64,000 nt of DNA from Mumia sp. Pv4-285 (GTDB lineage Bacteria > Actinomycetota > Actinomycetes > Propionibacteriales > Nocardioidaceae), in NCBI RefSeq assembly GCF_041320275.1, contig NZ_CP162023.1, positions 1,736,001 through 1,800,000 on the forward strand, given 5' to 3'. Under the pieces are notes generated by a model, which did not search any database, was not told the DNA's origin, and was given only the letters and a program-made list of their open reading frames with translations. The translations under genes and the position numbers were made by a program. Positions 57,668 to 64,000 of this stretch are shown here, one piece after another. Each line of letters starts with the position of its first letter. The first letter of the stretch is position 1.

Positions 57668-60244
57668 ATGCCCGACGAACAATGGGTGGAGCTTCGGGTC
57701 CACGGAGTCAGCGGTACGCCTGCGGGGTCGATGCTGGACCGCCCGTACGTGTGCCAGGTCGGCGGTGACGACGAGTCGCGATACTTCCGGTCCGTCGACG
57801 CCTCGGGTGACGAGCTCGAGGGTCACGACGGTCAGGTCCTCGAGGCGTACCACTGGGGCCGCCTGACCTCGGGGAGCAAGGTCAAGGCGCTGTGGTTGAT
57901 CCTGCTCCCGTTCGGCATGGTCAACGGTGCCCACTTCATGCTTCCGCCCATCGGCGCCGGGCGCGTTCCGCGCGTGCTCCACGCGGCCTGCGACGCGCTG
58001 CTGCGCCTCGTCGGAGTTCTGCTGACGTCGATGTTCGCGTTCGCCGCCGGACTCGTCCTCATCGACCTCATCGGCTCCCGCTGGGCACCAGACGCACGGT
58101 TCCTGAAGTCGCTCGAGCCGAGCGTGGTGCTCGGTGCCGCCGTCGTCCTCACCGCACTGGTCGTGGTCGTCATCGCGTTCCTCGGCCGGGGATACCGCCC
58201 TGGCCGACTCAAGGCGTTGTGGAACCGCGTGGAGGCCCGGCGTGCGGGAGTTCCCGCCGCCACCTCGGCGGAGACGTACGAGCCGCCCAAGGAACGCTCC
58301 GTCACACCGCTGGCGCAGGAGTCGTTCTACTCCGGGGACAACCGCACGCCGACCCTGCGCGACCTCCACCTCGCCGCTGGACTGCTCGTGGTGGCTGCGA
58401 TGGGCATCTGGGTGGCGCATCCCTTCGCGTGGGAGCGCGACATGACCTCGATCCAGCTCGTGGTCTGCGCATGGGTGGTCGTCGTCGCCGTGGTCACCCT
58501 CCTCGGCGACCCCGAGAAGGGCACTCGTGACCGGCTGCCGTCCGGCGAGGCCACCTGGCGCGAGGTGTGGAAGCAGACCACAGCGGTGCTGGGCGTGATC
58601 GCGCTCCTCGGCAGCGTCGGACTGCTCGTCGCCGCCGTCGCCGACGTCGGTGGTGTGAGCCGGGTCGAGTGGACGATGCTGCGAGACCGTCCCGAGGCGT
58701 TCGACTTCATTGCCAACTGGCTCCTCCTCATCGGCGTCGCGGCGCTGCTCGCCCTGTTCGTGGTCAACCTGCTCCTCGTCCTCGTCCAGCGGTCGCACCG
58801 CCCGGAGAAGGGCAGCCCGGGGCACTACTTCACCCCGTACGCCGGCGGGATGGCGGCGGCGCTGTTCACCGCGATCGGCACCTTCATCGGCGTCGGCTTC
58901 TCGGCTGCGGTCGCGACCGGTATCTCGTCGGCGCTCAACCTGTCGCAACCCGTGGAGGGGGCGTCCGACGGGGCCCAGGTCACGGTCGGGACGACACCCA
59001 TGCTGGACCGCGTCGCCTACGCGTGGGGCCTGAACGTCGTCATCCTCGTCGCGATCATGGTCGGCGTGGTCCTGTGGCGGATGCGCAGGCGCCGTCGTAC
59101 GGGGGAGCGCGTGACCGCCATGTACACCGACGGCGGTTCGCTCCTGGTGCCGAGCCGCTGGGTCTCGCGCGTCCGCTTCGCAGTGCAGAAGGCCCGCGTC
59201 AAGAACGCCGTCGGCGCGATCTGCCTGAGCTTCGCGTGCGCCGGCATGGTCCTCGCGGTCGTTCTCGCGATCGAGCTGGTGCCGTGCGTCAACTCGCGCG
59301 ACCCGAACACCTGCGGCCACGCTCCCGGATGGCTCGACGCCCTCAGCCAGCCGAAGTACGTCGTCGGCGCCGACGGTGTCGCCAAGTCCAACGTGGTCGC
59401 GCTGTTCGGCGCCTGGCTGCTCATCGCGGCCGCCGGCTGGCTCCTGCTGCAGAGCCGGAAGGCGGTGGCTCAGGAGGGCAAGCGCCGCGGCCTCAACGTC
59501 GTCTGGGACGTGCTCGCCTTCTGGCCGCACGCGGTGCACCCGTTCTCGCCGCGCGCCTACTCGAAGCGGTGCGTGGAGGACCTGCGGCAGCGGATCCGGT
59601 GGCACCTGGAGCGGTTGCCCAAGGACGGGAACCACCGAGACCTCGTCCTCTGCGGGCACAGCCAGGGGAGTCTCATCAGCTTCGCCACGATGATGCTGCT
59701 CGACGACGAGGAGCGTGACCGCGTGGCTCTGGTGACGTTCGGCTCGCAGCTCCGGGTGATCTTCCCGAGGGCGTTCCCTGCCTACGTCAGCTTCGCGGCG
59801 ATCAACCAGCTCTACCGCGAGCTCAACGGTGCCTGGATCAACCTCTACCGGACGACCGACGAGCTGGCCGGGCCGGTGCTGTCGTGGAGCCACCAGATCG
59901 ACGCCGAGGGTGCGCGGTCGCACCACTTCCCGGAGCCGTTCGGCGGAGAGCAGGACGACGAGTACACCAGTCCCTACCGGACGCGCCGCTGCGGTGCGGA
60001 CTGGCGGCTCGCCGACCCCATCGCGTACGACCCCGGGCTGCAGGACGGTCCGGTGGCCGAGATCTACGGGCACTCCTGGTACGCGCGCAACCCCGACTGG
60101 CACGTCTGCCTGGAGACCGTCCGAGCGACGCCGCCACCTGACCGCGAGGCGATGGCTGCCGAGGCGGAGATCGCCGCGTGGGCCGAGGTCGCGCCAACGG
60201 ACGCCGGCGCGCGGACGCGCGCCCACGACCCTGTCGTCGGGTGA
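57668..60244 (+). CDS. Large membrane protein with an alpha/beta hydrolase split by a multi-pass insert
   Basis: An 858-residue protein. Residues 5-20 (QWVELRVHGVSGTPAG) look like the first strand and oxyanion HG of a hydrolase. Then about ten or eleven hydrophobic segments follow (for example KALWLILLPFGMVNGAHFM, SVVLGAAVVLTALVVVVIAF, NVVALFGAWLLIAAAGWLLL) up to about residue 597. After that the hydrolase resumes: HRDLVLCGHSQGSLISFAT has Ser near residue 665, and a His in VAEIYGHSWYARNPDWHVCL near 805 can complete the triad. The actinobacterial family has no assigned function. ATG at 57668 with AAGGGGG upstream; TAATCT lies about 20 nt earlier. Confidence 0.85.
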   Translation: MPDEQWVELRVHGVSGTPAGSMLDRPYVCQVGGDDESRYFRSVDASGDELEGHDGQVLEAYHWGRLTSGSKVKALWLILLPFGMVNGAHFMLPPIGAGRVPRVLHAACDALLRLVGVLLTSMFAFAAGLVLIDLIGSRWAPDARFLKSLEPSVVLGAAVVLTALVVVVIAFLGRGYRPGRLKALWNRVEARRAGVPAATSAETYEPPKERSVTPLAQESFYSGDNRTPTLRDLHLAAGLLVVAAMGIWVAHPFAWERDMTSIQLVVCAWVVVVAVVTLLGDPEKGTRDRLPSGEATWREVWKQTTAVLGVIALLGSVGLLVAAVADVGGVSRVEWTMLRDRPEAFDFIANWLLLIGVAALLALFVVNLLLVLVQRSHRPEKGSPGHYFTPYAGGMAAALFTAIGTFIGVGFSAAVATGISSALNLSQPVEGASDGAQVTVGTTPMLDRVAYAWGLNVVILVAIMVGVVLWRMRRRRRTGERVTAMYTDGGSLLVPSRWVSRVRFAVQKARVKNAVGAICLSFACAGMVLAVVLAIELVPCVNSRDPNTCGHAPGWLDALSQPKYVVGADGVAKSNVVALFGAWLLIAAAGWLLLQSRKAVAQEGKRRGLNVVWDVLAFWPHAVHPFSPRAYSKRCVEDLRQRIRWHLERLPKDGNHRDLVLCGHSQGSLISFATMMLLDDEERDRVALVTFGSQLRVIFPRAFPAYVSFAAINQLYRELNGAWINLYRTTDELAGPVLSWSHQIDAEGARSHHFPEPFGGEQDDEYTSPYRTRRCGADWRLADPIAYDPGLQDGPVAEIYGHSWYARNPDWHVCLETVRATPPPDREAMAAEAEIAAWAEVAPTDAGARTRAHDPVVG

Positions 60245-60274
60245 CGCAGGCAGTTCCGGTCACTCCCTGCTCCG

Positions 60275-61180
60275 TCACTCCTGCGAGGGGAGCTCCAGGA
60301 GCGCGTCGAGGACCGTGCGTAGCGCAGCATCGCTGTCGGCCCGTCGCCAGGCGGCGCGGAGGTGGACGTCCGAAGCGTCATCGTCGAGCTTCTCGTCGAC
60401 CTCCACGAACGCGACGTGCGGATCGGTCGCGTCGCGTGCGACGGAGCGCAGCGTCAGGTGGCAGCCGACCTCGGCACCGACGAGCGCGAGCGCAGTCTGG
60501 GTGTCCGGCGCGAGCTGCACCACGTCGGGGACGAAGCCGTGCCGGTGCGCGAGCCGGCGGAGGCGGTCGGGGAGCACGGCCCCCTCGTGGGGCGGCAGCG
60601 ACACGAACGGCTCGCCGGCCAGGTCGCCGATCGACAGGGATCGCGCCGTGGCGAACGGGTGCGTGTCAGGCACGGCCACGACGAGTCGGTCGCGCGCCAC
60701 GACTTTTGCGTGCACGGCCGAGGGGACCACGTCCCACCGTCCGAGCGCGACGTCGGTCTCGCCGTCGACCACCTTGCGCATCGCCGGCTGGGCGAAGTTC
60801 TGGCTGGACAGCTGGAGGGTGATGCCGGGGTGCCGTGACCTCACCGAGCGGGCCAGCTGCGCGACGATCCGGTGGGTCGACAGTCCGGCGAACGAGATCC
60901 GGACCAGCCCGACCTCTCCATCGACCGCCGACCGTACGGCTCCCTCGGCGCGTCGGACGGCATCGAGAACCTCGCGTGCGGGGGCGAGGAGCGCCAGCCC
61001 GCTCGCGGTCAACGACACCGACCGGGTGCTTCGGTCGAACAACCGCGTGCCCAGCTCGCGCTCGAGCTGCTTGATGGTGCGGCTGAGCGGCGGCTGCGCG
61101 ACGTGGAGGCGCTCCGCCGCGCGCCCGAAGTGCAGCTCGTCGGCGACGGCGAGGAACGCGCGGAGAGGGTGGACGTCCAC
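60275..61180 (-). CDS. LysR-family transcriptional regulator
   Basis: A 301-residue LTTR. The winged helix is PLRAFLAVADELHFGRAAER and LHVAQPPLSRTIKQLERELG, followed by the effector-binding region from about residue 90 (VGLVRISFAGLSTHRIVAQL). It is divergent from an acyl-CoA dehydrogenase gene that it probably regulates; LysR proteins usually act this way. GTG at 61180 with GAGG 5 nt upstream; a longer frame upstream is an artefact of the dehydrogenase gene. Confidence 0.92.
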   Translation of the reverse strand: MDVHPLRAFLAVADELHFGRAAERLHVAQPPLSRTIKQLERELGTRLFDRSTRSVSLTASGLALLAPAREVLDAVRRAEGAVRSAVDGEVGLVRISFAGLSTHRIVAQLARSVRSRHPGITLQLSSQNFAQPAMRKVVDGETDVALGRWDVVPSAVHAKVVARDRLVVAVPDTHPFATARSLSIGDLAGEPFVSLPPHEGAVLPDRLRRLAHRHGFVPDVVQLAPDTQTALALVGAEVGCHLTLRSVARDATDPHVAFVEVDEKLDDDASDVHLRAAWRRADSDAALRTVLDALLELPSQE

Positions 61181-61267
61181 GACAGCCTCGATTCTTGCGC
61201 TTCCGGTATCACCGAAGGAACGATCCAGTATTGGACCGAACCTAATCCCATGGGCCACTGTGGTGCC

Positions 61268-62443
61268 ATGTACACCGGCAACCCTGACGTCCCTGACGAC
61301 GTCTTCGCTGACGTCCTCACGCAGGTCACGACTTTCGTCCGCGACCGGGTCGTGCCTCGCGAGACCGAGATCATGAACTCGGACGCGATCCCTGCCGACC
61401 TCAGGGCCCAGGCCGCCGACATGGGGCTCTTCGGGTACGCGATCCCTCAGGAGTGGGGCGGCCTCGGTCTCGACCTCGTGCAGGACGTCGAGCTGGCGAT
61501 GCAGCTCGGATACACCTCCCTGGCGTTGCGCTCGATGTTCGGCACGAACAACGGCATCGCCGGCCAGGTCCTCGTCGGGTTCGGCACCGACGAGCAGAAG
61601 GCCCGCTGGCTCCCCGGCATCGCCTCCGGTGAGGTCGTCGCGTCCTTCGCCCTCACCGAGCCCGGTGCCGGCTCGGACCCGGCGGGCCTCAAGACCGTCG
61701 CGCGCGCCGACGGGGAGGGGTGGGTCATCGACGGCAGCAAGCGGTTCATCACCAATGCAACAGACGCGAACCTCTTCGTCGTCTTCGCTCGTCTCGACCC
61801 CGCGCCCGCGACCGGCAACGGCATCGCGGTGCTCCTCGTCCCCGCCGAGACCTCCGGCGTCGAGGTCGGCGTCAAGGACGCCAAGATGGGCCAGGAGGGG
61901 TCGCGGACCGCCGACGTGACGTTCACCGGCGTACGGGTCGGCGCGGAGGCGCTCGTCGGCGGTGCCGGGGAGGTCGGCTACCGCGCCGCCATGACGTCTC
62001 TCGCACGCGGGAGGATCCACGTCGCCGCGCTGGCCGTCGGGACCGCCCAGCGCGCCCAGGACGAGTCGGTGTCGTACGCCGCCTCCTCGACGCAGGGCGG
62101 CACGCCCATCGGGAGCTTTCAGCTCGTCCAGGCGATGCTCGCCGACCAGGCCACCGGCGTGATGGCCGGGCGCGCCCTGGTCCGCGAGACCGCCCGGGCG
62201 TACGTCACCGGGGAGGACCGCCGCATCGGTCCCTCCGTCGCCAAGCTGTTCTGCACGGAGATGGTCGGCAAGGTGGCCGATCTTGCGGTCCAGGTGCACG
62301 GCGGCACGGGATACATGCGGGAGGTCCCCGTCGAGCGCATCTACCGTGACGTGCGGCTGCTGCGTCTGTACGAGGGCACCAGCGAGATCCAGCGCCTCAT
62401 CATCGGCGGCGGCCTCGTGAGAGGGGCTCAGGCGCGTTCCTGA
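61268..62443 (+). CDS. Acyl-CoA dehydrogenase
   Basis: A 391-residue flavoenzyme that forms the trans-2 double bond of acyl-CoA. YAIPQEWGGLGLDLVQDVEL, FALTEPGAGSDPAGLKTVAR (FAD and substrate signature) and VHGGTGYMREVPVERIYRD are present; the catalytic Glu is in RLYEGTSEIQRL near residue 372. The ATG at 61268 is used; an ATG at 61250 adds 6 residues. It is divergent from lysR with an 87-nt gap and ends at a two-stage terminator. Confidence 0.94.
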   Translation: MYTGNPDVPDDVFADVLTQVTTFVRDRVVPRETEIMNSDAIPADLRAQAADMGLFGYAIPQEWGGLGLDLVQDVELAMQLGYTSLALRSMFGTNNGIAGQVLVGFGTDEQKARWLPGIASGEVVASFALTEPGAGSDPAGLKTVARADGEGWVIDGSKRFITNATDANLFVVFARLDPAPATGNGIAVLLVPAETSGVEVGVKDAKMGQEGSRTADVTFTGVRVGAEALVGGAGEVGYRAAMTSLARGRIHVAALAVGTAQRAQDESVSYAASSTQGGTPIGSFQLVQAMLADQATGVMAGRALVRETARAYVTGEDRRIGPSVAKLFCTEMVGKVADLAVQVHGGTGYMREVPVERIYRDVRLLRLYEGTSEIQRLIIGGGLVRGAQARS

Positions 62444-62493
62444 GCCTGAACGGCGAACAGCCCCGGATCGGGGGAATCCAGGGCCGTTCAGGC
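62444..62493 (+). terminator. Two-stage terminator after the acyl-CoA dehydrogenase gene
   Basis: An outer 11-bp stem (GCCTGAACGGC and GCCGTTCAGGC) encloses an inner perfect hairpin CCCCG-GAT-CGGGG at 62461-62473. It begins directly after the TGA. The stretch 62494-62640 that follows contains nothing recognisable. Confidence 0.75.
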
Positions 62494-62640
62494 CGAGGTG
62501 CGAGCCGGGGGCGGGCTCACTCCTCGGGTCGTGGTGAGTTGTGATCGACGTGCGCGGTGTGCGTCTCCGTCGCCGACAAGGCTCTCATCACCGTGTTACA
62601 GGGATGTTTCGTGGTCCGGCGATCACGACCGGGAGGCGTC

Positions 62641-64000
62641 CTACCCCGCCGCGGCGTGCATCTTCGCGAGCCTGGCCCTCAGCAGCGGGACGCGGTGCGC
62701 GTTCGAGCGCAGGGCGACGTACTCGTCACCGCGCACCCACAGGAGTGCGTCATCGAGCCTGCGTACGGCGCCGGGGGGATAGCGATAGGCCATCCGCTCG
62801 TCGAGCGTCTCGGCATCGACCGAGCGCAGGACGTCGGCGAGCTCGGTCAGCGAGGTGATCCCCAGCTCCAGGAGCAGCCCAGCGATCCAGTCGTAGTGAT
62901 CGGTCCGCGACCAGCCGGCGTCGGGGTACTGGCCGGCGAGGAACGCCGCCAGCTCGCGTGACGTGACCCGCGGATCCTCCCAGATCGCCGCTGGCTCGGG
63001 GCCGGCAGGTGACCCGCGGTGGCGTTCCCGGATCGTCGAGAACTCCCGGTCGGCGAGCTCCAGCAGTCCCGCCGCGAGGGTGAACCGGCGATCGAGGTCG
63101 GGGACGTGCTCGTCGGCGATGGTGCCCTTGTAGCGGATGTCGTGCTCGAACTCCGCCCAGGCGTGCTGCAGCACGGTACGGACCTGGACCTGCGCCCGGA
63201 GCCCCGCCAACAGAGGGTGCTGGGCCTGCCCGGCCTCGCCCAGACCGATCAGAAGGTGTCGGCTCGCGTACCCGAAGCGGCCTTCGCTCGCGGTCTCCAG
63301 ACCCATGTCTCGGTCGTCGTGGACCACGACCTGGTCGCTGAGCAGATCGACGACGGCCTGGACGTCACTCTGCACGTACGTGATGACGCGAAGCCCGATC
63401 TGGTCGGTGATCTCTCGCAGCGGGTCGGTGTAGACGAGCGTCCCGTCTGCCGTGCGCGCCGCCTTCGCGGCGAACGAAGCGACCGACTTCGCGCGCCCGG
63501 TCACGGTCAGGTAGTTGATGCCGGCGTCGTCGAGGATCGCGGTCACCAGGCCGACGAACTCGGCGGTGGAGGCCTTCAGGCGGGGGTGCAGCTCGGCGTA
63601 CTCGCGCACCGCAGAACGAGGGTCGCGCGTCGGGACGACGATCCGTTTCCCCCGTGGCGAGGGCGTCAGTCCCTCGGGAAGCGTCGGCGTGACGATGTAG
63701 CCGGTCTCGAAGTCGCCGTACGTCGTGATCTCGTCCGGGTGGCGGATCGCGAGGAGACCGACGTACGCGCACAGCACTGCGTCGACCTGGTCCTCCACCA
63801 CGCGGAGCTCGCTCTTGCGTCCCGCAGCCTCGGCAGCAGCGCGGAGCGAGCGCCATGCATCGCCCGCCTCGGGGGTGTCCAGCACCAGGGGCGGCTCGGC
63901 GGCGCTGAGGCCTTCGACCAGGCCGAGCAGCACCACCAGCTCGGCGCGGAGCTGGTCGAGGTCACGGCCGGGCTTGTTCTTGTACTTCAGTGTCCGACCC
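62641..64000 (-). CDS. DUF429-RelA/SpoT fusion protein (partial, 5' end beyond the window)
   Basis: The frame is open to the right edge, so the N-terminus is missing. The visible part first shows the end of a DUF429 (RNase H-like nuclease) domain: LKYKNKPGRDLDQLRAELVV, then VEDQVDAVLCAYVGLLAIRH and YGDFETGYIVTP. A RelA/SpoT synthetase domain follows: GRAKSVASFAAKA, ITDQIGLRVITYV, GYASRHLLI and QVQVRTVLQHAWAEFEHDI, with all the synthetase motifs including the ATP- and GTP-contacting residues. The last 120 residues are a helical tail (YRYPPGAVRRLDDALLWVRG). It would make (p)ppGpp or a related pyrophosphorylated product. The fusion of these two domains is unusual. Confidence 0.82.
   Translation of the reverse strand, partial: GRTLKYKNKPGRDLDQLRAELVVLLGLVEGLSAAEPPLVLDTPEAGDAWRSLRAAAEAAGRKSELRVVEDQVDAVLCAYVGLLAIRHPDEITTYGDFETGYIVTPTLPEGLTPSPRGKRIVVPTRDPRSAVREYAELHPRLKASTAEFVGLVTAILDDAGINYLTVTGRAKSVASFAAKAARTADGTLVYTDPLREITDQIGLRVITYVQSDVQAVVDLLSDQVVVHDDRDMGLETASEGRFGYASRHLLIGLGEAGQAQHPLLAGLRAQVQVRTVLQHAWAEFEHDIRYKGTIADEHVPDLDRRFTLAAGLLELADREFSTIRERHRGSPAGPEPAAIWEDPRVTSRELAAFLAGQYPDAGWSRTDHYDWIAGLLLELGITSLTELADVLRSVDAETLDERMAYRYPPGAVRRLDDALLWVRGDEYVALRSNAHRVPLLRARLAKMHAAAG

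Noticed and set aside
60872-61267. An N-terminal extension of the acyl-CoA dehydrogenase from the open frame upstream.
   Set aside because: It is antisense to the lysR coding sequence and non-conserved; the family starts near the ATG at 61268.

Overview
The window is chromosomal DNA from a high-GC actinobacterium. Evidence for this is the very high GC in all codon third positions, many GTG starts, WhiB, RNase III next to MutM, the DnaG/Dgt pair, the homodimeric pyruvate dehydrogenase AceE with its DUF3052 neighbour, the RNase H/phosphatase fusion, GlnA2-GlnE, DUF3145, and the abundance of GTAC in the sequence. Gene content and order fit Nocardioidaceae (Nocardioides, Aeromicrobium and relatives) best; the genus is an inference. 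There are no insertion sequences, integrases, prophage genes or CRISPR arrays.

Layout. (1) 1-12,030: a Lrp-type sensor domain, thiL, an AraC regulator divergent from a flavin oxidoreductase, a small PQ-loop membrane protein, rpmB, then a dense translation, repair and cofactor block: DAK2/FakA-like kinase, recG, rsmD, coaD, yceD, rpmF, rnc, mutM. This block keeps the order known from Mycobacterium tuberculosis Rv2924c-Rv2977c. (2) 12,050-22,550: a secreted hydrolase, dgt-dnaG, a sigma-70 factor, two tRNAs, a deacetylase, a Tat-exported TIM-barrel protein behind LacI-type operators, and small conserved proteins including DUF3145. (3) 22,550-32,110: a FasR/MabR-type regulator, an alpha/beta hydrolase, a PAP2 enzyme, aceE, DUF3052, an acyl-CoA synthetase and AhpE. 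This matches the Rv2238c-Rv2242 neighbourhood, but the fatty-acid synthase II genes expected next to the regulator are missing. (4) 32,150-45,030: tRNA-Val, a GT-C type membrane protein, Nif3, a zinc-ribbon coiled coil, RNase H/phosphatase, an AbiEi/DUF559 gene bracketed by two 64-nt palindromic repeats, yaaA, an RNB nuclease, a manganese exporter-like gene under a yybP-ykoY riboswitch, RNase P RNA, a MarR/MFS pair and map. (5) 45,100-53,400: thioesterase, panB, nadE, glnA2, glnE. (6) 53,490-64,000: whiB, a MerR-type regulator, a TetR/epimerase pair with twin operators, a LigD polymerase domain, a large membrane-inserted hydrolase, LysR/acyl-CoA dehydrogenase, and a DUF429-RelA/SpoT fusion cut by the window edge.

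The core genes serve translation (rpmB, rpmF, rnc, rnpB, tRNAs, map), DNA replication and repair (dnaG, dgt, recG, mutM, rnhA, ligD), cofactors (thiL, coaD, panB, nadE), nitrogen (glnA2, glnE) and carbon or lipid metabolism (aceE, fadD-like, acyl-CoA dehydrogenase, thioesterase, FasR-type regulator). A recurring feature is a TAnnnT -10 box ending 6-8 nt before the start codon, indicating many leaderless mRNAs.

The items most worth following are the missing FAS-II cluster with a leftover regulator site, the repeat-bracketed AbiEi/DUF559 gene, the DUF429-RelA/SpoT fusion, and the alpha/beta hydrolase split by a multi-pass membrane insert.
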